Shown here: positions 1 to 9,940 of the stretch, in pieces
Layout: the number at the start of each line of letters is the position of its first letter
Numbering within the stretch: position 1 is the first letter of the stretch
Origin: Oscarella lobularis
Lineage: Eukaryota > Porifera > Homoscleromorpha > Homosclerophorida > Oscarellidae
Assembly: GCF_947507565.1 (NCBI RefSeq)
Contig: NC_089180.1
Location: 1,798,001 to 1,862,000, forward strand
Reading direction: 5' to 3'
Length of the DNA: 64,000 bases
Notes under the pieces: model-generated
Told to the model about the DNA's origin: nothing
Database searches by the model: none
What the model saw: only the letters and a program-made list of their open reading frames with translations
Program-made: the position numbers and the translations under genes

Positions 1-716
1 ATTCATTCATTCATTCATTCATTCATTCATTCATTCATTCATTCATTCATTCATTCATTCATTCATTCATTCATTCATTCATTCATTCATTCATTCATTC
101 ATTCATTCATTCATTCATTCATTCATTCATTCATTCATTCATTCATTCGTATCATTCATTCATTTATTCATTCATTCATTCATTCATTCATTCATTCATT
201 CATTCATTCATTCGTATCATTCATTCATTCATTCATTCATTCATTCATTCATTCATTCATTCATTCGTATCATTCATTCATTCATTCATTCATTCATTCA
301 TTCATTCATTCATTCATTCATTCATTCATTCATTCATTCGTATCATTCGTATCATTCATTCATTCATTCGTATCATTCGTATCATTCATTCATTCATTCA
401 TTCATTCATTCATTCATTCATTCATTCATTCATTCGTATCATTCATTCATTCATTCATTCATTCATTCATTCGTATCATTCATTCATTCATTCATTCATT
501 CATTCATTCATTCATTCGTATCATTTATTCATTCATTCATTCATTCATTCATTCATTCATTCATTCATTCATTCATTCGTATCATTCATTCATTCATTCA
601 TTCATTCATTCATTCATTCATTCGTATCATTCATTCATTCATTCATTCATTCATTCGTATCATTCATTCATTCATTCATTCATTCATTCATTCATTCATT
701 CATTCATTCATTCATT
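1..716. repeat. (ATTC)n microsatellite with GTATC interruptions
   Basis: About 180 tandem ATTC units, broken at irregular intervals by CGTATC, so that blocks of 5 to 40 perfect units alternate with ATTCGTATC. The array runs off the left edge of the window. A reverse-complement array with the same kind of interruption (GATACAA) lies at 27213-27303. Confidence 0.98.
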
Positions 717-719
717 TTG

Positions 720-1010
720 ACCCTGTTGTAGCGCCATAACAGCCAAGCAGACGGGTTAGATCGGATGCTCCAGTAGCCTAACTAGCATGGGGTATGCCCA
801 CACAAAACAGCAAGTGTTTCTTTGGCCCTCTGGAGCGATCCGCCACGTCACAGCCAGGCAGACGGGTTAGATCGGAGGCTCCAGAAGCCGAATTAGCATG
901 CGGCATGCGTGAACTAAGGTGTAAGAAAACCTTTTTTGGTCCGCTGGAGCGATCCGCCACGTCACAGCCAGGCAAACGGGTTAGATCGGACGCTCTTACA
1001 GACCATTAGG
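720..1010. repeat. Three tandem copies of a ~112-bp unit
   Basis: The core GACGGGTTAGATCGGA begins near 750, 861 and 975 (the last with one change), each time preceded by an ACAGCCAGGCA-like stretch and, in copies 2 and 3, by GGAGCGATCCGCCACGTC. The block starts with CCCTGTTGTAGCGCCATA (721-738), which recurs at 26853-26870 beside another ATTC-type array. Nothing coding is supported; the two overlapping ORFs here are by-products of the repeat. Confidence 0.8.
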
Positions 1011-1648
1011 CACGCGTATTAGTGACATGAGCGCTGTAAACGCTACTTTTGCCTAATCATGTAACTCGGGACGCGTAGAACGATTAGAAAAGAAACTTGG
1101 ACGGTAGATATATCAAAAAGGTACCAAGTATCGCCGTTCGGAGAGCATGCACGCAGTATATCTTACAGTTGTAAGGAGCTCCGATGGCGAACTATGTCAC
1201 ACCTTTGCACGAGGTTCAGTGCCAATCTGCGCAAGCTCATAAGCCAAATATTTTAGTAACTACCTTCTAGCCAAGCAAATTTTTCGTGCATTGTCACCGA
1301 ATAGTAAAGCCGCGCCTACCAACTCAACGGATGCGATATTCTCTTGGTGTTCAATCGGAACTCGTCAGAAAAGGGCAAAAATTATTTGACTGTCTTTACC
1401 GTTCACGGAGAAAGCGTTTAGTTGAAACTCAATTATGATACTAAGGGACAACGCAAACCGTCCTTTCAAGTACTGTATTTGCAGAACATCCCGCCCCAAC
1501 TTTGATCATGCATGCATTCATTTGCGCTACACTGAACCAAATTTGGTGTTAGCGTAACACAAACGGCCCAGCCTTTCGAAACACTTTGAGGGTTATATCC
1601 GTTCGGTGCTGAGCTAACGCCAAAATCGCGTTCAAGTGAGTTCTGTTT
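1011..1648. other. No recognisable feature
   Basis: AT-rich spacer between the tandem repeat and the minus-strand coding debris. I see no long ORF, splice pattern or repeat shared with the rest of the window. Confidence 0.5.
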
Positions 1649-1921
1649 TTACAGTGTATCAAGTAACTTGCGAAGTTCCTCCGGCCCTCGAAGATCAGAC
1701 GGAAGAAGAGGGACGAGTTTGTTGACCCCGTCAATGATGATCGTCGTCACTCGACCGTTTGCATATTCCCTCGCTGATTCACCCAAACGGTGGGTTACTT
1801 CACTAAGAGAAATTTCAGGCGCTTGCTCTTTGGCAAATGCCTCCCTTATTAAGTTAGGGACCGCATTTAAAAGGCCATGCATGACTGCCGGTTGATCCAT
1901 GGAGACGTTCCCGGCGAGCAT
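1649..1921 (-). CDS. Fragment with a Walker-B-like motif (possible STAND/NACHT-type NTPase)
   Basis: An open frame of about 90 codons ends at a TAA. Its most telling stretch is VTTIIIDGVNKLVPLL, a run of hydrophobics ending in D-G followed by a basic/hydrophobic segment, as in Walker B strands of AAA and STAND NTPases. No P-loop is visible upstream, so only part of a domain is present. It overlaps the end of the EGF gene fragment in another frame and probably represents a separate exon or fragment. Family assignment is an inference from one motif. It could equally be the 3' exon of an unidentified gene. Confidence 0.3.
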   Translation of the reverse strand: MLAGNVSMDQPAVMHGLLNAVPNLIREAFAKEQAPEISLSEVTHRLGESAREYANGRVTTIIIDGVNKLVPLLPSDLRGPEELRKLLDTL

Positions 1922-3178
1922 CCCAGCTGACAATCGTTACCTCTGAAGCCAGCTGGACACTTGCAGTTGCCTGTGAACGGATTGCACGTGGCGTTATTTT
2001 GGCATGTGCAGGATGATAGACAGTTTTGGCCAAACATATTGTTTGCACACTGCTGGTCACATGCATAGTTCTCCTCTCCATCCAGCTGTGCAATGGCAAG
2101 AACCGTCGGTGTGAGAACACGTGGCGTTATTTTGGCATCTGCAGGTGCCTTGACAATTCAATCCATAACGGCCAGACTGACAGAGATTTTCACATCTAAA
2201 AGACGTCTTGCTTCTAATTGCTACTTTGAATGATCTAAATTCACCTTTTCCCTTCAAAACCCGGAGCACACGTACAATCTCCTCTAACGTGGTCACACGT
2301 CGCTCCGTTGAGACACGTGCACGCACTCGAGCAATCCTGGCCAAATGATCCAGCGTCGCATTTAACGTTACATAGATTTTCCTTCGAACGCAATTAACTC
2401 AATCACGTTCTCACGCAACCTCTTTACCTTCCATCCAGGTAGGCATGGACACACGCCCGTTTTGCTATCGCAGGCCCCGCGAGAATTTTTGCAGGCACAC
2501 GACCGTACAGCCAGGACCATACGTGCCAGGCAAGCACGTTTCCTGACAACTTTAGAAACAACGATATATCAAAATATATAAACAAGATGGCATTCTTTAC
2601 TATGTTCCTTTGTAACCGGCTAAACACTGACACGATCCGGTGATTGAATCGCAGCCAGCTCCATTAGTGCAGTAGTCGCACTTTTTCGCGCAATTCACGC
2701 CGTAAAATCCAAAATTGCACGATCGTTCGCAGTAAATACCAAAAAATCCTGGAGCAGTACACGTGCACGCTCCCGTGTATCGACTACACTGTCCGTGATT
2801 GACACAGTAACACGGGAGAGTGCAGCCACGTCCATACGAGTGGACACAGGCTACGGAAAGAGAAAACATAGAAAAGATAAATATGTAACCGGAACATGGT
2901 TGTGTCAGTAACAACACAATCTTACCGACACTGCACGTAGGTCCTCCCCAGCCAGACGCACACGAGCAAGTGTTGGGTTTTATACATGCTCCTCCGTTTT
3001 GACACGCTTGATTACACATAGCTGCACGAAATAAATAAAGAAAGGCCCTATACCTACGCGCTTCCTCCTCTCACGTATAATGCATTGTCCACTCAATTCC
3101 TGCCAACCACTACAGCATCGGTAGGCAGTAAAATACGTCGTTTTGTAGAACGTCTTGAGTTCTCTTTTATACGCTCGT
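1870..3178 (-). pseudogene. EMI/EGF-repeat receptor fragment (MEGF10/11-like), frameshifted
   Basis: Six exon-like blocks on the minus strand: 3178-3075, 3021-2936, 2850-~2604, 2542-2428, ~2366-2245 and 2195-1870. The first encodes the end of an EMI domain (YRCCSGWQELSGQC). The others encode EGF-like repeats with the C-x-C, C-x-N-G-G/A-x-C and GF/GW-x-G spacing of MEGF10/11, Draper and SREC receptors, which bind apoptotic cells or lipids at the surface. Introns are 45-85 bp with GT-AG ends. Two breaks are visible: one base out of frame near 2500 in the fourth block, and another near 2070 after CTAGWRGE in the last. No signal peptide, transmembrane helix or cytoplasmic tail is found, and the fragment ends abruptly. 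Most likely a decayed partial gene; the frameshifts could also be assembly indels. Confidence 0.7.
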
Positions 3179-3384
3179 CTAATAACGGGAAAGAGGAACG
3201 TAAATACGCCCACGTCACAAATCGCAACAACGCGATGCGTCACCTGTATCGAGTACACCTCGACCAGCCTAAAAATCCGCAGCCCGTCTTGTATGTGTCC
3301 GCATACGAAACGACAGTCCAAACTGCGAAACTCGTCTGGCGCCTTTTAAAAAAAACAGGGCGATGCTTCTCATCTGCTAAACTA

Positions 3385-3487
3385 ATGGAGCCGACCACCA
3401 GAGTTGTACGGGTGGAGCCCGTATAACGGCGGAGGGAGGCTCTCTCAAACGTGATCTTAGGGCCGGAAGTGTCTGTCTGTATGTACG
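3385..3487. repeat. 103-bp inverted repeat, left copy (partner 8154-8256)
   Basis: This block begins ATGGAGCCGACC and ends CTGTCTGTATGTACG. Its reverse complement occurs at 8154-8256 with one mismatch (G/A in the middle). The pair brackets the whole 3.5-8.2 kb transposon and lies just outside its own terminal repeats. No clear target-site duplication flanks it. It may be the end of an older element into which the transposon moved, or an outer terminal repeat of a composite. Confidence 0.85.
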
Positions 3488-6400
3488 GGCAGGGCGGACT
3501 TTCAAACGCGCATGCTCTGCTAACAATGGCCAATGGGCCAATAGCGCGACTGTGTGTATTCTATTAAGACCCACCCACAGAAAATGGCCTCGGATAAGGT
3601 CAATTCGAACCGGATAAGCTCATACTTTCGCATATCCAGACTTCAATAAATTTTCTTTCATATGAGATCCACGCGTTTTTTTTTCGAGAGGACGTCAATT
3701 GAGTACTACGCGTCGGAAGTTGGGCTGCCATTCTCAGATAGTAGAGATAACGAAGTCTGCTACATTTATGTACGCTTTGCGCTTACGCGTAGCGATCGGA
3801 GCCTCGATACATTCAAAAAAACGGCTCTAACGGTCGATAAAATGCATTTCAGCTGACCTTGATCCGCGCATACGCCTGCTCGATTGACTCGCTCTCAGCT
3901 GTCTTACGCTATGCAAACTGATCTCCCATGCTTTTACTCCGACCTTCCTGGCACTCGTGCTCGTCGCCTGTGCTTTGGGAGGACCACGTCCTTTTCGGGA
4001 CGAAGAAGTCGCGAATGCGGATTCGTAGACGACGTCGCTCTTTGCCTAGAGCACTACAGGATCGCTAAAGGTACATCCAATAAATGCTGCGTTCTTTTCG
4101 ATTCTGCTAGGTGCCGTGGTTCCCTACGCGCTTGTCCCGAGCGCCTCTTCGCCGTTCTCGACGACATCGTTGGTCAGCCCGCCGCGTTCCTCTGTCGAAG
4201 CCATTTAGAGACCATCGATTCTATGGAACAAGTCACCGCCCATCCCTTGTATCGCCCGCCTGCGAAACGCTCGGCGATTGAGTCTCAGGCTGAAGTTCGC
4301 GTCATATAGCGGCAGTATAATATGCGCCGACTATAAAGTTTGTCTATATAGAATTTACCTGAAGCCGAAGAACCGGGGGCAGGAACCCAGAGAGAATCTG
4401 AAGTCATATTTACTCGTATATATATGTACATTTAGGAATTCTATCGTTCTCACTAGTAGAACTTGCTCGAAACCATGCAGGAGCAACTTTTCGCGGCGTC
4501 TGTCCAATTGCAGCAGCTAATGTTTGAGAGAGACGCATTCCAGGAAGAGGCCGCGGCTGCCAAGTCTTATCTCGGTGCAGATATACCTTAATTTGTAACA
4601 TCGCGAGATAGCCTTGATTTAGCGACGCTGAAACACGACGTAACAAACCTTACAAGCAATCTGGAAATGGCTGAAGCAGAAAACGGTAAATTCTGTTTTA
4701 TTGCCTGCACTCACTTGGAGCAGTTGGAAAATTCAGATCGTCTGACAAGCCAGCTTACGGCAGCCAGCAATGAAGCGTCGACCCTAAAGATAGAAAACGA
4801 AAAATTAAAAAAAGGTTGTTTAGCTAGCTAGCTCTTCTGCGTTTTTCAAATACATTTGAATAAATTTTAGAATCGTTTCCGGAACTGATAAAGTCTTTTC
4901 AAGAAGCGTATCGACTGCACGTTCCTGAGCGCGGAAAGCTCTATAATGCTGACGAAATGGAGTCTTTTTGCGAGACGAATTCACCAGGGCTGTTCAATAT
5001 TATTGAAAAATCGATAAAAAGCCATTACTCCGCCACTGTAGACTCAGAAAGAAGAACAGGCCTTCGGCGCAGTCGAGTGGTCGGAGAACTTCATCGATTA
5101 GCCTACCTTAGAAATCAAGTACGTAAATTAGTGACTCACCTATATTTAACCATGCAAACTACCTTCCTCAGCAAAATACAACATTTGCTAGTGATGTCGG
5201 TCTTCATTTGTCGCTGTCTGGCTGTTCTGAAGCGGCTTTAGAGTGCGGAAGACGCCTGGGAATATGTGACCATCCAACAACTATTCATCGAAGAAAACTA
5301 TCAAGCGCCAACAGGCCGCTGGTATTCGTTTCTAAACTTTCTGAAATAAAATTATATGCCCAAGGGCACCTTTTCTAGGTAAACGATCGGCTGGACGAAG
5401 CTGGAAAAGACGGGCATTTGGCAGTGCTGATTGTGGACGACTTTCACAGCGTTCATACAATTCCACGTCCAACATCTGCAGAGACATCAAAAGCGCTCCA
5501 CTTTGCAACAGCAATAATTGATGTTCATTCTACCTTGGAAAGTCTTCCTCTTCAAAGCGCTTCAATCCATTTCTATCCGGAAGACACGTCCTGCAGAGGA
5601 GGAATAGCAATCAGCCATCTTACTAATTTCTTCTCTGAGCGCTTCTCCGCAGTTCTAGCTTCAACTTGGTTGGCGGATTTACCATTGTCGTTTAGACAAC
5701 TTGATACAGACAACATATACAAGTCTTTGGAAAATCAGAGGTTCATTTTATTCTAGTTATTTAGCTCAATTTACTCATTTTAAAATCACCGCTGTAGATG
5801 CTACGTAACTCCAAACCAAAAGGATCTTGACAGCTTAAAAAGCTGCTGCCTTCTAAGCGAACAGGAGCAACAGCTCAAGTCCTTGAGAAATTATAAAGAC
5901 GTTATTGAAAATGTTCTTGAATTGTATCCAGCCTTAAAAATGTAAGACTATAGACAAGCAACACTGGTTACAAATAAAAAATCTTTTAGGTACCTGAGCC
6001 AATGCATTTTGCCTGCCGCTGGAGATTATCCAACATTTTATTTTCTAAAAAAACTTATTGCTCAGGTAATGTACAAAACAATTGAGATAATACGGCTTAA
6101 CACTGCAAATTTTAGTGCAAAGATGAAAGATCACCTATTGTTTCCCTCCTCCCTATGTTGGGACCATTTCACATTTTCCTTAATGCAATGGAAAATCTTT
6201 TTTCCCTTCACTACCCCATCTTCTCAGGTTAGCAAACTTTTTGCTCAGAATCTAAGCCTAACATTACACTCAACTTTAGATTTGTACAAACATCTATTTG
6301 GGAGAAGGAAAATGTTACCACGAAAACCAAGATTCCACCGAATGGCAACGCTAATTGCTTGCCTCTTCGGAGGTTGGCTTACCGTGAGAGACGACGTTCT

Positions 6401-7872
6401 CGGAATCTTCGGCGTTTGCAAAGATACGGAGTTTCTAGCAATGAGACAATTACTGGACGAGCTTCTGCCTCTTGTGTTCTACTACTACAGCACAATACAC
6501 CGAGGATGTCGCTACTCATTGTGGCAGAATGCAACTCTACATCTGGCTATTATGTTCATTGTGCAACAGCGACACAATTACAACAAAGCGATGTTAGGTG
6601 TAATTAGCGATAACATTTACCGGGAGGCAGTTATACCTGAGTGGAAGACGACGTTCTCTTCCTATATGAATGTATTCTCTGAGAAAAAAGTCGAGACATT
6701 TCATTCGCTGCTGCGAATGCAGTGCCCGTCGTGGTCATCAGCAGAGCAGATTATTGAATTCGCTCAAGTCATCAGTGCGAACGGTTTTGATCACGAATTT
6801 TCATCAAATTTTCTAACTGATCCGCCTAAAAAAAACGAACAAGCAAAGCGTCACTATTCTGGCCGGAAAATCTGCAGAGTACCTAGTGACAAAATTCGAG
6901 GAGCTGCAGGCGAAATTCCCTCCCAAGACTTCCTCTGCGATTTCAAAGACTGTACCCAGGATGACGACACCGTTGTTTTGCTCAGCTGTGGGCACTCATT
7001 TCATGATGCGTGCTTGCATGAAAACGGGTGCCGCTACTGCCAGCCTTACATACTAGATTGTATAAAGAGACTTGCAAAAGCATTCAATAAGAGCATCTCT
7101 GCAGAAGCAGATGAAGAGGAAGAACAGCCAGGCGGCGAGCAAGACAACGATGAAGAAGAAGACGCTGCAGAAGAGCAAGCGGAGTGGTACACGACCGCTG
7201 AATTTAGACAGAATTTGTCTGCGCGACTGAAAGACCTGCCTCCGTCTGCCTTGAGGCCTGAATTCGTTTCGGCGAGACAGAAGGATCGCATAAGGGAAGA
7301 GCGAAGAGCACAGGCGGCATCTGACCACAGCTACTCCTTCTCTTAATTATTTTCTGAGGAGCTGGCCACAGTAAGTATTGGGTCACCTTTGCGCAAAATT
7401 GAAAATGATTTTATTGAAGGCTATTTAGGTACATCTGCGTCTCCTCGCTTGTAATCAAGTCACCTTTGCAAGCATTAAATAATAGGCTTACCTCACATCT
7501 GAAAGCCCGGCTTTTCTAAAAGCCGCTAATAGAGTCGAGAAAGGGGCCCCTTACACCAAAGCAATTTGTTCTTCATTCTTACTCTGCCTAGGAAACGAAA
7601 TTATATGAATGGCTCTTTCAGTAGTTCAAAATGCGTCCCTAGAACTTTCCGCAGCTACGAGAGTTTGGGTGGCGATTCCAACTTTTCGTCTGCTAAACGA
7701 AACGCGGAATCGATGAACCAGAAGCTCCCAAAATGAAGTCCCATCACCTTTCCGACTCTCAGAAATTCTCAATTCGAACGCGAAAAGGGTGAATCGGCGA
7801 CGTTATAGAACGCTACAATCCGCGAAGTACCCCTAGCAACGGAGCATGCGCGTTTGAAAGTCCGCCATGCCC
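3487..7872 (+). mobile_element. 4.4-kb TIR DNA transposon with intact ten-exon gene
   Basis: The ends are 31-bp terminal inverted repeats starting GGGCAGGGCGGACTTTCAAA at 3487 and read in reverse complement at 7842-7872, with a single mismatch near the tip. The same terminus (GGCAGGGCGGACTTTCAAA) bounds two short non-autonomous elements at 34882-35627 and 35696-36595. Their subterminal sequence (AAAATGGCCTCGGATAAGG and flanks) also matches 3585-3700. The single gene inside is intact. The 3' untranslated part (7347-7841) has no ORF. No unambiguous target-site duplication was identified. Superfamily is not resolved; the encoded protein resembles repetitive proteins of sponges and cnidarians. 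Confidence 0.8.
3911..7346 (+). CDS. Putative transposase, ten exons, RING-like C-terminus
   Basis: Proposed exons: 3911-4294, 4460-4574, 4608-4814, 4871-5118, 5172-5327, 5379-5740, 5798-5941, 5990-6065, 6116-6227 and 6280-7346. All boundaries are GT-AG, introns are short, and phases match throughout. From the second ATG (4475) the reading frame is 823 codons; the first exon adds about 130. Features in order: a Cys/His-rich N-terminus, a coiled coil (4.5-4.8 kb), an acidic motif LIVDDFHSVHT near 5430, LPMLGPFH near 6165, GGWLTVRDD near 6375, a conserved LLDELLPLVFYYYS segment, KKVETFHSLLR near 6690, a RING-like cluster (CDFKDC, CGH, C-x2-C) at 6940-7050, and an acidic tail. The acidic DD and later E residues could form a DDE/D site, which is inference. 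The first exon and start are the least certain parts. It lies centrally between the 31-bp terminal repeats. No stop or frameshift was seen. Confidence 0.7.
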
Positions 7873-7879
7873 CCACCCA

Positions 7880-8160
7880 CATACTGTACATAAGTGGATA
7901 CTTTTGATTGTGACGTCAGAGTGTGACAATCAAAACCGTCGTTTCGCCTTCTCAGCGCATTTATAAAAAGGAAAATACCACCGAACAATTTGTTACAGGG
8001 GTTTCTAAGCATTTCTTCTGTTTATGAAAGAAAAAACGCTTTATTCGCACCGTAAATCGCCTTTTTCGGGTCACCGTTTTGGGCCCCATTTCGCGCATGC
8101 GCTTTACAAAGTAAGGGTTTCCTATGTGACGTCACAATACTGTACCGAACAGACGTACAT
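7880..8160. repeat. ~300-bp interspersed repeat, copy 1 (inverted partner 33258-33566)
   Basis: Reverse complement of 33258-33566 with moderate divergence. Shared landmarks are the stretches ACATACTGTACAT, TTTTGATTGTGACGTCAGA, GGGGTTTCTAAGCATTT and TACATACAGACAGAC. It abuts the right terminal repeat of the 4.4-kb transposon on one side and the 103-bp inverted repeat on the other. No coding capacity; probably a MITE. Confidence 0.75.
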
Positions 8161-8256
8161 ACAGACAGACACTTCCGGCCCTAAGATCACGTTTGAGAGA
8201 GCCTCCCTCCGCTGTTATACGGGCTCCACCCGTACAACTCTGGTGGTCGGCTCCAT
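8154..8256. repeat. 103-bp inverted repeat, right copy
   Basis: Reverse complement of 3385-3487 with one mismatch; see that entry. The sequence between 8257 and 8401 is the 3' flank of the Helitron helicase and shows no Helitron-type terminus. Confidence 0.85.
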
Positions 8257-8401
8257 AAGTAGGGATGATATGCGTGTGTTTCGGCGTTACCCAGGCCACA
8301 CCAACGGGGAGGTACACACGCGACGTGGCCCAAAAATGTTGGGGGGTGCTATTGCACGTGGTTGCTGGTTACAGTGGTATGGTGAAGGGTGGTGTAATTT
8401 T

Positions 8402-9940
8402 TTAGAGTAGAACTTCGGTATAAACAACATTCGCTGTTTCATCTGATTCGGAGAGAATGTGGATATTGTTGGGGCTGCTTACTCTGGAGCAGGCAACGTA
8501 GAATTGCCCGTGAGAGAAACAGGGGGTAGTGAGGAAGAGGCCTACCGTTTTGAGTGTTTGCCCTTGGGATTTATTAATAGTCATGGCAAAGGAGGAACGG
8601 ACAGGAAATTGTAGGCGCTTGAAAGGTATGGTGGTGTCGGAGGGAATGAGAGGAATTCTTGGAATAAAAATTGTCTCTCCCCGATATTGTCCCATGGCTA
8701 TTTCGGCTTCGATGATGTAGCGGCGAAGTCGTCTGACAATTAGTTTGGTTCCATTGCAGAGTTTAGGGGGATCGAGGTTTCTTAGAAGGAGTATGGGTGT
8801 GCCGATTTTAAGTCGGAGTCTGTGGGGTGGCATACCCGTAGGAGTCAGAGAATTGAGGAATTCCGTTGGATATTGAACGGCGTCGTCGATTTCGGTAGTG
8901 GTATCTATGGATAGGTAGACTTGCTCTTCGGTTGGTATTTGGTCTAAGAGAGATTCGTTGATCAAGTGAACGCTTTGATTCGTAGGTGCTAAAATTGCAC
9001 GTTCGGAAAGCCAATCGACGTCGAAAAAATTCTGGGAAACATCGGGAAAGACGCTGTCTTGGAGCTTTTCTAGGGTGTCGACCAGATTTCCGCAGGGTAT
9101 TTTGATAAGGCCGTTAGCGGGGTTAGGTGGAATTTTTCCGTCTCCTATTCGAAGGAGGAGATCAGCGTATTGACCTGCACGAACGTCGTGAAATCTGTGA
9201 ACTCGCATGTTCTTTTCAAGATGAAACGTTTTAACGTAAGGCCAGAGGACTTTGGAAGATTTCAAGCAGGCACTGATTTCGTCGGCTCGGGTTCCACGAT
9301 CAATTATGGGAAGTGTTTGTCGGAAGTCACCTGCAAGCACCAAAATATCATTGTGTTGCAGGTCTTGGAGTGTTCTGTTCAGCGCTTCTAGAGCTTGCTT
9401 GTGAGACATCGTGCATTCGTCCCAGACTATAATCTTAGCACGTCGAAGTAGTTCGGCTCTTGCAGTACCTCTCTTTATGTTGCAAGTGGGCCGATCGGTG
9501 TTATGTAAATTTAGCGGTAGTTTAAAAGTGGAATGCGCCGTTTTTCCGCCTGATAGAAGTGTTGCTGCTATTCCTGATGAGGCTACTGCAATTGCTATGT
9601 CGCCTTGCAGTCGAATTTTCGCTAGGAGTAAATTGAGAAGAAACGTTTTTCCTGTTCCTCCGGGGGCGTCGAGGAAGACGATGCTTCCTGTTTCGTCTCG
9701 AGCGAGTTGCAGAATTGCGTCGTAGGCTGTTCGCTGGTCTAGTGTGAGAAGGGGTGTTCTGTGATCTACCATTTGCTGTAATTCATCTCTGTCATAGGCG
9801 TATTCGAGTGCGACTTCTCTGGGTAGATCGGTAGATGATGCGGGATGAGACCTATCGGGGGCAGTGCAGCTTCTGCAAGAGCTTGATCCAAATGAGCGTC
9901 GGATTCCATTCGTTGGCACGCTTCCTTGTAGGTAGCGCAA
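8402..9940 (-). CDS. PIF1-family helicase domain of a Helitron
   Basis: A 512-codon open frame. After about 60 poorly conserved residues come motif I GGTGKT (Walker A), motif II WDEC, motif III LAGDFRQTLP, and near the C-terminus the typical TINKSQGQT and YVACSRV motifs. This is the helicase half of a RepHel protein, which unwinds donor DNA in rolling-circle transposition. The helicase motifs appear complete and the frame is open to a TAA, although the Rep half is broken. The first 60 residues probably belong to another frame, because the upstream Helitron ORF ends by overlapping this one at 9766-9940. Confidence 0.9.
   Translation of the reverse strand: MRYLQGSVPTNGIRRSFGSSSCRSCTAPDRSHPASSTDLPREVALEYAYDRDELQQMVDHRTPLLTLDQRTAYDAILQLARDETGSIVFLDAPGGTGKTFLLNLLLAKIRLQGDIAIAVASSGIAATLLSGGKTAHSTFKLPLNLHNTDRPTCNIKRGTARAELLRRAKIIVWDECTMSHKQALEALNRTLQDLQHNDILVLAGDFRQTLPIIDRGTRADEISACLKSSKVLWPYVKTFHLEKNMRVHRFHDVRAGQYADLLLRIGDGKIPPNPANGLIKIPCGNLVDTLEKLQDSVFPDVSQNFFDVDWLSERAILAPTNQSVHLINESLLDQIPTEEQVYLSIDTTTEIDDAVQYPTEFLNSLTPTGMPPHRLRLKIGTPILLLRNLDPPKLCNGTKLIVRRLRRYIIEAEIAMGQYRGETIFIPRIPLIPSDTTIPFKRLQFPVRSSFAMTINKSQGQTLKTVGLFLTTPCFSHGQFYVACSRVSSPNNIHILSESDETANVVYTEVLL

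Noticed and set aside
3085-3426. Plus-strand ORF over the EMI exon
   Set aside because: Antisense shadow of the minus-strand EMI/EGF exon, with no domain of its own.
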